Shown here in pieces: positions 43,401-54,470 of a stretch of 64,000 nucleotides of DNA. Source of the stretch: Bedellia somnulentella (Eukaryota > Arthropoda > Insecta > Lepidoptera > Bedelliidae). Every line of letters starts with the position of its first letter. Position 1 is the first letter of the stretch. The notes under the pieces were generated by a model. The model was given only the letters and a program-made list of their open reading frames with translations, was not told the origin of the DNA and searched no databases. The position numbers were made by a program, and so were the translations under genes. Where the stretch lies: positions 818,501 to 882,500 of the forward strand of contig OY755197.1 in assembly GCA_963576735.1 (NCBI GenBank), in the 5' to 3' direction.

Positions 43401-43465
43401 TATACGGACGCCAAAACAAACATCATGTATTCGATTTTACGTTATCTGACGTCCGTATACTTACT
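43400..43465. repeat. Right part of the split repeat, with an 11-bp inverted pair
   Basis: GTATACGGACG (43402-43412) and CGTCCGTATAC (43450-43460) are perfect inverted repeats. GGACGCCAAAA at 43408 recurs uninterrupted at 47473. Confidence 0.55.
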
Positions 43466-43574
43466 GGTGTAACTGAAACTGGTAATTTTTGTTGGTTTTG
43501 GTCTACAACTACTTCATCAGCTGAAAGTATAAACAATCGAAGATAGGGTGTTCCATTCTGTTGTTTTTATTTGT

Positions 43575-43685
43575 AGAAAAAAGTATCGTTGGTGATGGTT
43601 CTCAAACCGCATCGCCCAAAAGCCCCCTTTTAAGAACTCCGTGAGTAGAAAGTGTTAGTGACATTCTGAGCCGGCACTACACGGG
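43575..43685 (-). repeat. Family 1 retroposon, 5'-half fragment
   Basis: TCAAACCGCATCGCCCAAAA and CATTCTGAGCCGGCACTACA; close to the diverged copy at 17388. Confidence 0.75.
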
Positions 43686-43737
43686 ACTTTTACATGCATA
43701 CATACATACATATTTATAGTAACACTTCTAATTTAGA

Positions 43738-43980
43738 ATACATACATATACTCACGGCTATAAATCCCTTAACAGGGTCCAGAGCTTTGGAATGAGAAAT
43801 TCCTCAGCCACTTTTGGAAGTTGTTTGGGTAAAAGATGGTGATAATAAATGTTTTTGGTGACGGGTCTCCAACCACATCGCCCAAAAAACACTTAAAAAG
43901 CCCCTATACCCTTCGGCGCCTCTTACGATCACCCACGGGAAGAAATGGGGTAGTGTTATTCTAAGCCGACACTACATAGC
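43738..43980 (-). repeat. Family 1 retroposon
   Basis: Complete copy, 'CCCACGGG' variant. AATTTAGAA on either side is a probable target duplication. Confidence 0.87.
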
Positions 43981-44267
43981 AAATAAAATTTAGAACAAAA
44001 TCTGTAATAAATCACATAATCAACTAATCGTATAACCAACTTAAGCCAAAAAATAAGAAACAAAGTGTTACAATATTGGCATACTTTTCATTGATGAACA
44101 TGTCTAAATCTAATGTTGTTTTATAATATGCAATAATATACAACATAAGAAAATACTCAATTGCTGACCCGACTTTACCCTAATAATGCAATATACCTAT
44201 TGTCAGGCTAATAAATATGAGATTTTAAGACTAGCAGCACATGGATTACCGTTCACAATATATTTAC

Positions 44268-44589
44268 ATAACATAACATAAACGTTCTCGCCGCATATCC
44301 CCGAAGGGGTTGGCAGAGGTACTAATACTTCTGAACATCACGTGACTTTGTCATCTGGTGTTCAGAGTACCCACGTTGTGCATGGACAGTGTACTCACGT
44401 GATAGGGGGCAGGCCTATCGCCTTTTTGTACGAATAAACTGTCACATGACTAAGTACAACTCAGCCATGTGGGTTTCCTCACGATGTTTTCCCTCACCGT
44501 TAACAACCATGATAAATTAACCACACATATGTCTTTAGAAAAGACAAATTGGTGTAGGCCCGACCCAGGATTTGAACACTAGTCGTTTG
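44268..44589 (-). repeat. Family 2 SINE with head replaced by a family 3 fragment
   Basis: (ACATAA)n tail through GATTTGAACACTAGTCGTTT, then abruptly GTAATAAATAAAGGAAAG. Confidence 0.87.
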
Positions 44590-44632
44590 TAATAAATAAA
44601 GGAAAGAAAAATTTCGACACAGGCCTCGGTAT
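44590..44632. repeat. Family 3 fragment
   Basis: AATAAATAAAGGAAAGAAAA followed by ATTTCGACACAGGC; only the left arm and first bases of the tRNA-like part. Confidence 0.7.
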
Positions 44633-45353
44633 AATCGGAAATGTTCATTCACACAAACAAATCATAAATGGGCATTTTTACTAAAAGGTGCTGCACCCAT
44701 TTGAAAATTTGCGAATTTAAAAAAATAAGTTTTTTTTTGTTGTTTAAGGTTTTTAGAATGTTCTTTAAAGTTTGATGTACTGGAAATCATATTTGATTTC
44801 CGATAATTACATTGTTTAATTACTAAAAAACATTAATGAAATGGACAGTACGTTGAAATTGTGATCAGTTTGGTGACTCTTTGAAACGGCTGTATGTCGA
44901 AAACAAAATGGTAATTGAGTTAAATTTTGCTTTATATGTATTCCAAATAAGTCAATATATTATATTTGAATGCTTAACAATGTAGAAATAAAATGAATTT
45001 TCTAAAATTTTCATTTTACTTTCGGTTTGGTGACAAGTCATGCCATTGTGCTCATAATTTTCTGGTTTATGTTAACTTAGAAACCGGTTATTAAAATTAT
45101 AATTTGTTATTACTTAATATTAAGCCAATTAAAAAAATATAAAAAATAAATACTAAGCAGAATACTAAAAATAAAATTAATAAAAATAAAACAACTTTAT
45201 TATAATTTGGGACAGTCACCAAACTGACATACCTAAAATCCTAAAGCTTAGGTTACATGTATGCAAAATTTGTTGAAATAAAACTCAGATTTTTTTATTT
45301 GTATGTAGTTTAATTCTTGAATATTTAAACGTAAACATGAAATGACAGTTAAG
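44633..45353. other. AT-rich region with repeated GTCAGTTTGGTGAC words
   Basis: TCAGTTTGGTGAC at 44865, GGTTTGGTGAC at 45024 and the inverse GTCACCAAACTGAC at 45215. See the motif cluster in the findings. Confidence 0.5.
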
Positions 45354-45479
45354 TTACTTAAAACAAAGCATAGTAACTAAATTTTGTGCTCTTTGTCTTT
45401 CAAATTCTTCTGGACGATTTTCTTTAAGTCTTTTTCGATACTTTCGCATACGTTCAGCATTCGCATTCCTGAGTGGCAT
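45354..45479 (-). CDS. Small basic protein-coding exon, downstream duplicate
   Basis: Minus-strand frame of 41 codons: MPLRNANAERMRKYRKRL, then KENRPEEFERQRAQNLVT, then five different residues and a stop. An acceptor-like AATTTCAG lies a few bases before the ATG. The basic Lys/Arg/Tyr pattern recalls short N-terminal regions of uncharacterised, transposon-associated insect proteins. No function is assigned. Confidence 0.4.
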   Translation of the reverse strand: MPLRNANAERMRKYRKRLKENRPEEFERQRAQNLVTMLCFK

Positions 45480-45713
45480 GTTGATGCCTGAAATTTTTTT
45501 ATTTATTTATTTTGCCATAATAACACCATTACAGTTTTCACCAGTAACTAAATTTTGTGCTCTTTGTCTTTCAAATTCTTCTGGACGATTTTCTTTAAGT
45601 CTTTTTCGATACTTTCGCATACGTTCAGCATTCGCATTTCTGAGTGGCATGTTGATGCCTGAAATTTTTTTATTTATTTATTTTGCCATAATAACACCAT
45701 TACAGTTTTCACC
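45372..45713. repeat. Recent 171-bp tandem duplication
   Basis: Two head-to-tail units beginning AGTAACTAAATTTTGTGC, with a single observed difference (GCATTCCTGA against GCATTTCTGA). Confidence 0.92.
45507..45650 (-). CDS. Small basic protein-coding exon, upstream duplicate
   Basis: Same 36 residues as the neighbouring copy, then GENCNGVIMAK and a stop (47 codons). The two 171-bp units (45372-45542 and 45543-45713) appear to differ by one base, which is silent (AGG/AGA for Arg5). Confidence 0.4.
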   Translation of the reverse strand: MPLRNANAERMRKYRKRLKENRPEEFERQRAQNLVTGENCNGVIMAK

Positions 45714-45769
45714 ATGCGATATCACATGTAAGAAAGCATATACACATTTTTAGGACATAGGCTATATGA

Positions 45770-45802
45770 TCACACGAATGAAGTCGCGGGCAACAGTTAG
45801 TT
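45770..45802 (+). repeat. Helitron-like 3' end fragment
   Basis: ACGAATGAAGTCGCGGGCAA then CAGTTAGT is the familiar 3' end of the lepidopteran Helitron-like group. Confidence 0.55.
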
Positions 45803-45924
45803 AATTATATCTGTGCGATTTATCTGTATATATGTATTTATTTTATATTATTATATTTATACATGTAATTTCTATGACATTGGATCTATTAAACTGACCT
45901 CGAAAATTGGCTCTTATTTTAATA

Positions 45925-46092
45925 CTAGTAGTCCGCCCTGGCTTCGCCCCGTAGTACATACATAGCCTATGTCACTTAAGGATAACATATATATTCAATG
46001 AAGAAATATTTTTAAATTGGCCCAGTAGTTTTTGAGTTTATTTATAACAAACAAACAAATCTTTCCTCTTTATAATATTATTATAGTGTAGA
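45925..46092 (-). mobile_element. Short non-autonomous Helitron-like element
   Basis: On the minus strand it starts TCTACACTATAATAATATTA and ends GGGGCGAAGCCAGGGCGGAC, TACTAG, inserted between A and T. It contains AATCTTTCCTCTTTATAAT on the plus strand. Confidence 0.72.
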
Positions 46093-47224
46093 TGTTGTAC
46101 TTTGAAGCTTAATAAATAAATATCCGGGATATTTCACATACACATTACACAGGTCAATCAAGGCCTAATCCAAACTAAGCAAACCCTGTACCATGGAAAT
46201 CGGACAACACCCAGACACAAAACAACAAACATCATTGTTCATCACACAATTATTTGTCCTGGATGGGAAGGAAACTCACCGCCTCTGACTCTGCAGTAAT
46301 AAATAGATGAAAGTTTATTTCATGTAGTCCTAGCCTTATGCGTCAGTTTGGTGACTTTGGTAGTCCAGCCTGTAGGTGACGACTTATAATGTCACCAAAC
46401 TGACCGTCACACATATCCAGGCGAAATTAAATAAAAATGGATTATACCTAAATAAATTGTTATTTTTCAGCATTGTAAAGCTAAAAGTTTATCGTAATAA
46501 CGTATAAATAGATTTAAAATAGTTGAAGATTATAATAAAAGCATTAAAGAAGAAAAAGAGGCTCCAAACCTGACTCGGAAACTTGTGGACAACCGTTGAT
46601 AGCAGTAAAACACTCCCTCCTCGTCACGAAATTTCGGCAAACTGACAGACTTCAAAATGGAAGCTTGATCCTTTGTAGGTAGTGTTGCCATTTTTAATAA
46701 ACAAAACAGATTTGGTAGAAAAAATATATCCATTCAGACCGTCACTATACTGACATGTCCGGTCGGCTGCAGATTTAGACATTATTTTCAAATCAATTTT
46801 ACGAGTGTTATTAAAAAGTTTTAAATGACCAGTTTGATTCAGTTGGACTATCCATATAATTTCCTTCATATTTAAGTAAACTTTCCATAGTGTGTATTAT
46901 AAAATATTGCCGTAAATTTCAATTACCCGAAGATGGTAAGCACTGGGACAGGCTAAAAATATCTCCTTTCAGTATTTTGAATTAACATTATTTAATCAAC
47001 TAAACTTATTTTCACAACGACTGTTCATTAAATACAAGTCTAATATATTTAAATCTAATTTGAGAAATTTTAAAAAATATATGTATATATATGAATTTAA
47101 TAATACAACTTCAAAAACGTGGGACACCCTAAAAAGGAGGGGGGCACTTTTTAGTGAAAATGCCCAAAACAACCCGCCGATGCGATGACACAAATGAATA
47201 GGTACTAAAGTATCGCTTACAAGA
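46093..47224. other. Unassigned sequence with two further GTCAGTTTGGTGAC words
   Basis: GTCAGTTTGGTGAC at 46342 and its inverse at 46391. Short antisense frames at 46530-46869 and 46996-47370 are unsupported. Confidence 0.45.
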
Positions 47225-47530
47225 GATTTGTCAACGTCGCATTTCATTCCAAAAAATGCGGGATGCCAAAAACGCGGACCTATGAAAGTAATGTTTTCAA
47301 CAACAGCGCCATCGAAATTGTTGACGGAAAGTGCTGGAACTCCGTTCAAATAAGACACATGCATATTCATGCAAAATTGGCGTCCAAAAAAAAATTTTTT
47401 TTCTTAGTTTCTCTTGGTCAGGTGATCACAGGGAAGAAGAATTTCGGTGTTTCCCATTCGACGTCCGTATATCGGACGCCAAAAGCAGGTGGACGCCACA
47501 TTATATGCAAAAATCGACATAATGGACGCA
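47225..47530. repeat. Second copy of the GGACGCC repeat, uninterrupted
   Basis: CGTCCGTATATCGGACGCCA at 47463-47482 looks like the unoccupied form of the site split by the LINE at 41.5/43.4 kb. Other copies of the motif are GGCGTCC at 47381, GGACGCCAC at 47491 and GGACGCAC at 47513. No coding region is supported here. Confidence 0.45.
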
Positions 47531-47542
47531 CAATAGGCTGCA

Positions 47543-47547
<5 letters not shown>

Positions 47548-47600
<53 letters not shown>
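47548..47600. repeat. (AT)n microsatellite
   Basis: About 26 AT units directly upstream of a family 1 tail. Confidence 0.95.
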
Positions 47601-47602
<2 letters not shown>

Positions 47603-47869
47603 CATACATACATATACTGCATGCATATACTCACGGCTATAAATAAATAACGGGGTAGCCAGAGCTTTGGAATGAGAAATTCCTCAGCCACTTTTGGAAG
47701 TTGATGGGGGAAAGGATGGTAATAATAAATGTTTTTGGTAACGTGTCTCCAACCACATCGCCCAAAAATCACTTAAAAAGCCCCTATACTTTTAGTCACC
47801 TTTTACGATCACCCACGGGTAGAAGTGGGGTAGTGTTATGCTAAGCCGATACTACAAGGCACTATATAG
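47601..47869 (-). repeat. Family 1 retroposon, full length
   Basis: Double tail (CATACATACATATA, then CATGCATATA) and the 'CCCACGGG' variant. Confidence 0.85.
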
Positions 47870-50800
47870 CTCGTTTGCTTTTTAAATTAAATATTATTTA
47901 AATTTAAATTTTATATTATCACCTATACTACGAATTATTATTGTTTTAATGCAACGCTGTCTCGATTATTCAGTGAGAATTGGGCAGGTTCCAATTAAGC
48001 TAAAGTATGGGACTTCGATATTGTATTCTCTGATCATGAACCTCATGACTAAAAAGTCAAAAACAATAGGTTAAACCAAGAAACAAAAAGGATTTAATTT
48101 AATTTTATAAACAAAACAACAAGGAGATGACAAACTTTGGTATCACATTTTCCAATATTAAAGATACGATGAAACATCGGAATCTAAACGTGATAACTTC
48201 TTGCTGAAATTTATTAGAATTTGGGCCAGGCCTTATAAAATGTTAGTTCTAAACCTAGTTACCTCTCTCTGTCTTCTCTTATATGTTAGAGGGGGAAAGG
48301 ACAACTCACGTGAGACGGCCGCGAAAACCTATACGTATGTGACACGTGCTATAAAAAGTTTAAAAAGGCATGGAGAGCGTTTTGATGAAACAAAATGTTC
48401 TTTAATGCTAAATCACTCGGTGTTGTGTTTGGAATCCAAGTTTAGGTAGTCATATGAATTTATATATTTTTTTAACATATTTATAATTAAAGTCTTAATG
48501 AACCATTTCCTCTTTACCAAAAGTTTTTATTGCATTAGAAATAAAATAAGTTTGAACATGGGTAACCCTTTGAAACAAATAAATAATAAATCATGATCGC
48601 TGAGTTTTTCACATTGATATTTTTAATAAAATGGTTCGATGAATAAGTATTAATTTCTGAATTTATAATTTAAAAATAGGTGGCGTTAGTCAAATTGATA
48701 ATCGTTGTCTTTAATATTGTCTATAAGTCTACGAGTATAATTATACCGAATTCATCAAAAAGATATGGTCAAATATCGATCACTGAACGACCTTTATTAA
48801 CCCTTTAAACCTCCACCTTAGCTTTGAAAAAAAAAACACTATAAGACTTTCTTAGTATAATAGAAAAGCCAGCTCCACACCACTCACGTTCCGAAGAAAA
48901 CTCCTAGCACAAATACATGTTTTCTTAACTCCCACATGTGTGCGTGTCTACGCTAGTGTGGGTGACACACATGCACAATTTTACACTATTTTCTTTCTTT
49001 ACGGCCCTGTGCATGTGTGAGGGTTGGGTAGTAAAATATTATTCTGTCTAGAAATAACATTGTATAGATAATCAATAACCTAACATTTTACGTTGGAGCG
49101 GTTGAAAATCTGAAAGCTTTTTTGTCGGTAGCTTTTGAAGTTTCATACTTGGAGTGCCTAGCCGTAATATATTCAACAAACACTTATGCAATTCTTAGAG
49201 TTTGACAGAAGTTTAAATCAACCTGCCTTCAGCCGCTTATGATAGAAGTAATGACCAAAGATGGTAAAATTATACTTTGTCCCTAGTGAATGGAAAAATA
49301 CGTACTGAACCACGAATTCTTCTAGTTTATTAAAAAGAGGTGGGGTAGTGTTACTAGTTTTAAGGTACATACATAAATTCACACCATTAGTATCCATTCA
49401 ACTGATCATATCTTATGTGTTTTCACGTATTGTATTCCTCATGTTGCGATCTCTTTATAATACAATTTTAATTATTATATTTTTTTCATATTTGGATCGT
49501 CATCTTGTTTAAGTTTTTACTATATGTACCTATATTAATTTCCTTATGATTCATGATGTGAGATTCATTATTATCACAGTGATGCAAGTTTTCTACTGTA
49601 CAATGTGAAGACAAAATAATATAATTAAAACAATTAAAAAGGTTATGTATGTATGTAGGTTTAATTTGATTTATTTAATTATACAAAAATTGTCTGGAAG
49701 AGAACACTTTAGGTGATGACATTTACTTTGGAAAACCGTTTTATTATTTAGCTTTAAATATTTAAAGATTTTTATATTTCAATTCCATGTGTGTTTTTAC
49801 ACTGAGACATAAAAAACATTGAAAATTGGAAGCGTAAAATATAGTATCCTAATCGAGATTGAGAACAAATAAACTTCACAAATGTATAAACAAAGCCTCC
49901 AAAATCCGAAGGCAGTTAAAGAATGACAGATTCGTTACACGAAGACCACTTTTCATTTAATCTCGGTTTCACACATCCGTCAACGTCATACGGACGGGGG
50001 CGACGTCATGTTTTCCTGATAAGGGTGGGCAGTGATGTCTTAACGATAGATTTGCGATTAGCAAAGAGATATATATTTTGTGTGGCTGTTAAATTTTTAT
50101 TGGGGTGTGATTTTGTATGAGGTTTCGTTGGTTTCTTATTGAAACGGTTACTCAAACTAAGTTGTTTGTATCCTCTTAAAGTAGTTAACCGATCGTCCTA
50201 AATTTTTATTTGTCTTTATTTTTAATTTCAGTGGAAAACCTAATTAATCAAGATTTTAAGTTTGGGGAAAAAAAGGGACAATATAGTCTTTTGTAATTAA
50301 AATTAAGTATAGTACAGTGTTTAGTACCAAACAAGGATACTAGCTTTCCACGTGACTGTGAGATTAAAATTCTTATTTTTTTAGGCGCAAACCATACTTC
50401 CTCCTTGTATATTCATTTTTATATTGTACATAGAAGAGATATAATTTTATTTGTGAAACTAACCACAAATGCTATTGCATTTGTTTTCAAAACACTGGAA
50501 AATGTAACACAAAAATTCTCAAACTCCCGTGATATTAACTAATCCACTCCGTACGATCCCAAAATCTCTCGACCCAGTCTTGAGGCGGTAATCCCAAGTG
50601 TTTGATAATCCCTCATCCCTCATCAGTCCAAGTCACATGCAGTGACACAGTAACGCCTCTCACTTCGTTAGGGGAGTCGGCTGTTGTATTGGTACAAGAT
50701 TTTAGATGAGTTTGGGTTTTGGAAAATGTTTGGAGTGTTAGCTTTCGCATTGATCAAGTTACTTTTGAAATCAAAACAAATCAAATCAAACTTTATTTTA

Positions 50801-50921
50801 GAAAATAGATATTTGACATATTAGATGTTACAACATTTATTTAGACCACGCACTGTAGCATGCAAGTTTTCTTGAAATGTTAACTTGAAAGTGTTTAATG
50901 TGTTTACAATTATTTAGTCGC
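47870..50921. other. Long AT-rich region without a supported gene
   Basis: Frames at 48201-48449 (82 codons) and 49923-50120 (65 codons) show no recognisable domains. 50560-50690 is a GC-richer block (TTGAGGCGGTAATCCCAAGT) of unknown nature. Confidence 0.4.
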
Positions 50922-51148
50922 CGTGTGGTGTCGGCTTAGAATAGCACTACCCCGTTTCTACCGACGGGTATACGTAAGAGGCGACTAACGGTATTGAGGC
51001 TTTTAAGGGGTTTTTGGGCGATGCGGTTGGAGACCCATCACCAACAACCTTTATTTTTTCCATCTTTTCCCCACTCACATTTCCAAAAGTGGCTGAGGAA
51101 TTTCTAATTTCTTAGCTCTGGCTACTCCTTCTAGGGATTTACAGGTAT
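50922..51148 (+). repeat. Family 1 retroposon, tail lost
   Basis: GCCGTGTGGTGTCGGCTTAG to CTTCTAGGGATTTACAGG. Confidence 0.83.
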
Positions 51149-53089
51149 ATCTTATTTAATGATTGACTAATAAATGGATTGATTTTGTTGAGTTTTCCAT
51201 TGTGTATAATTTTCTATTTTTTTAATATTGTTTGTTTTTATATTCACTTACTTATAGTTAACTGTAATCTAAGAGTATGTTAAATTTTGTATCTCCTTAA
51301 AATTTATTGTAAAATCTATGCGATCCCAGTTACAAATTTAAAGACAATGCGTTCTCAAATAGAAGTACAATTGGCAGCTTTGTGCTAAAACTGTTTTCAA
51401 ACCACTTTTAGTTGATGAACAAGATATAGAGGAATCGGAGAAACTTGTAGTACATACAATATATTTAAATCAAAAACTGATTCATATTCAAATGAATACA
51501 TTTGTTTGTTAATCTGTAAGCATGTTAAATTTTACATGAAACCCGTAAAAAAAATATATAAAAAATCTATCGACATATATTCATAAACAACAAAGTTTGC
51601 GTATTAATAATTATATATATGTAATAGAAGTAATGTAAAAAGTGTTACGCAACTATAATGAAATACAACACGATTAAGCAAAATCGTGTGTTCACGTTAG
51701 CACGCTAATATCATGTTAAGTTACACAAAATAGAATGATTAATATCGATTTATTCGACAATTATCGACTCGTAATGTTGTTGTTTATTCGCTTCAATGGA
51801 AAAGTGAATGAAATTTAGACAGACGTCTATCAAGGAGGTTGAATCGAACCCGCCTTGGGTACGAAACCTATTGAATTATGAGGTCAATGAACTTTGTTGG
51901 TTTGTTTTAATTATTGTTGTTTCCTTTAAATTCGGTAGATAGGTATGCGAAAATATATATGATGGCACGACCAATATTTAATAGAACCGTTTAAAAATAT
52001 TGCACCTTTTATTTGTCTTTTTTTCTCATCTGCATTTGCATAAAAATATATTTGTTTAAATATCAAACTATATTTAGTTTTAAACAGACTAAACAGTGGC
52101 TAGGGACAAGAAATTTGAAATGATAATAATATTTGAGGGAGGTTTATTTTTATGTGTATGTATATTTCAGAATATTCTCTTTCATTATGATTATTAAAAA
52201 GTCACGAAGTTGTGTCCTGTATATTAATCAATCTTTTAAAGCAACTATAGCTCTTCTTTATTTACTTAAAGTGTATAAAAATATGAATACACTTCGACCA
52301 AAAGAATATTTTTATTATTTATTTTAATATTTTTATTCTTGCAAAATGTAGTGTTGGCACAAAATAATATAATAAACAGACAAAGACGTAAGCGTCGAGG
52401 AACAAGGAAATTCATTAGCAATACATCTTTAGTGAAGAAACACTAAGCAGCCGATTGCTTAGAAAACGCCACCTAATTACTTTAAGTACGGGTTTCGTTA
52501 CGACGAATGTTTAGTTTATTTATATACACATACGCATAATAAGTTAGTTTTAAAATTAAGAAGATTTTGAATAAAGAATATTTATTATTTCAATGACAAT
52601 TTCTCGGGGTATGTCAGTTTAATTTGCCCAATAGCGTGCGCTGAAAGTTTTAAGTAAGTATTTAAAGGAGTGTTATAATTCGTGGTAATTGGTTATGATT
52701 AAATTTTTGTCATTTGTTGCTTAAAGGAATCGGGATCTAGTATATTACATCATATTGGTTAAAGTATGTTATTTCTTATTACATGTGAAAAACGGTTTTT
52801 CTTTCTTTTGCTTTTTAATCGGACTACTTCAGTCAATAAGAATAAAGACGGAAATAAAAAAAGATTCCTATAAAAGTAATCACGAGGAAAACTTCTTTTA
52901 GCATATTGACTCTCCAAAATAATGTTGCTATTTGATATTGAAAATACTTTCTAGTAACGGAGCAGTACACTATCTTTTAAATAACAAACACACCTGCATA
53001 TACAAGAACATTACATATATCTTACAAACAAACAAAACCCGGCGAACATAGAACAGAAATAATATAAATTCGTCGTAGAGAGCCCTCAC
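51149..53089. other. AT-rich region without a supported gene
   Basis: GAATCGAACCCGCCTTGGGT near 51842 resembles a tRNA T-arm fragment of family 3 type; nothing else. Confidence 0.4.
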
Positions 53090-53110
53090 CTCGTTTTTCT
53101 CCCACATCAT
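53090..53110 (-). CDS. Candidate start-codon exon of the zinc-finger gene
   Basis: On the minus strand ATG ATG TGG GAG AAA AAC GAG runs straight into a good donor (GAG|GTGAGG). That encodes MMWEKNE and ends in phase 0, as required by the exon at 39193-39273. An in-frame TAG lies just upstream, so this would be the true N-terminus. The block 53090-53160 is GC-richer than its surroundings. Against it, another ATG four bases upstream in a different frame opens a longer reading (MDDVGEK) ending in phase 1. Phase agreement by chance is about one in three. The intron to exon A would be 13.8 kb. Confidence 0.42.
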
Positions 53111-53403
53111 CCATCTCTACCCCAAGACAGGCTGTATCACCATCCGTCTCATCTCCAAATAACATTACAATAAACATTGACGTGAGCGGATACACTTGTT
53201 AACTTCACGACTTCTTTTAACCTATGGGTAGATAAATAACAGAAGGTTTGGCGCGATGAGAGATTTTCATTCTCTAGCTAGCTTTCAGGTCAATACGATA
53301 TAATGCAATTATTGTTTGTAAAATTATTCATTTGGTTAGAAGATTAATTTGTAAGACAACGTCGAAAAAAATACGAAATTAACGATTGTAGATAATAATT
53401 AAT

Positions 53404-53652
53404 TGCTGTGTAGTGCGGCTTAGAATAGCACTACCCCATTTCTTCCGGTGGGTGTACGTAAGAGGCGACAAACGGTATTGGGGCTATTAAGGGATTATTG
53501 GGTGATGTGGTTGGAGACCCATCACCAACAACCTTTATTTCATCATCTTTTCCCCACGCAACTTCCAAAAGTGGCTAAGGAATTTCTAATTCCCTAGCTC
53601 TGGCTACCCCTTCTAGGGATTTATAGTCGTGAGTATATGTTTGTATGTATGT
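53404..53652 (+). repeat. Family 1 retroposon, full length
   Basis: GCTGTGTAGTGCGGCTTAG to TGTTTGTATGTATG. Confidence 0.87.
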
Positions 53653-54327
53653 TTAATAATTAAAAATTCTGACTCAACAATTTTTAATCTAAAGTACACA
53701 ATATATCATATTTTCAAATACATGCCGATAGTTTCTTTTCTTCATTTTTTCACAGTTACTAACCAAAGAAACAAACAATGCTTATTGCTCGTAACTCTCT
53801 ATAATACCCATTACATGGTATTAAAAAAAATAACGACACTGGATACAAAGAAATGATGACAAAATATCGAGTGAAAAAAAAACGCCCTTCTGAATTGCGT
53901 ATTATGTTGTCATCCGATGAGAATCGAATGCAAGGTGTTGGTTAGAACGATTAAGTAGTTTGATACTTCGATTATTTGTGCTTGTGGTTGGTATAGTACA
54001 GTAATGGTATATTACATTTTAATATTAGGAACCTACAACTGTCAGAAGCAATATTAGCTGTATATCATTACACTAAATTTCATTGAAATGTTATTTAAAA
54101 AAATACTCTGGTTTACGAAGCCGTGTACAAATCACTAGTGTAAAAGCTCTCTTTAATTGATGGGGTATAAAGCATTGTTTTTACAACATAATATGTTTCA
54201 AAATTGTGAATAATCAAAGTGGCTCTCTATCTACCTCTTTTTGGGATAAAGTCTCTAAGTTTGATATGTAAGGATAATGTTATCATTATAAAATAAATGT
54301 TTATAGTAACCCTTGTGTTAAATTGAT
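53653..54327. other. Unassigned AT-rich sequence
   Basis: Nothing supported. Confidence 0.45.
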
Positions 54328-54470
54328 AAATACATACTTCTCTAGCTATCGCTAAAAAGGGGTCGCCAGAGCTTCGAAATGGTAAATCCATATTTCCAGC
54401 TACATTGCCATTGCCAAACAATCACCTAGAACAGAGTTGCTCTTTTAAGTCGCCACTACACAACAAATAT
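54328..54470 (-). repeat. Family 1 retroposon, old, deleted internally
   Basis: AAAAAGGGGTCGCCAGAGCT and TTTAAGTCGCCACTACACAA. Confidence 0.65.

Noticed and set aside
45972..46100. LINE 3' UTR
   Set aside because: TC/CTAG ends and the A/T target fit a Helitron-like element better.
46285..46310. 11-nt microexon on the minus strand (TGCAG then AGTCAGAGGCG then GTGAGT)
   Set aside because: Splice-like words are present but 11 nt would break the phase between the candidate start exon and exon A, and there is no pyrimidine tract.
47263..47772. Frames of 122-127 codons with long Ile-Tyr runs
   Set aside because: They are translations of the AT microsatellite and a family 1 copy.
51838..51862. 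Additional tRNA gene
   Set aside because: Only a T-arm-like fragment (GAATCGAACCCGCC) without acceptor or A box.
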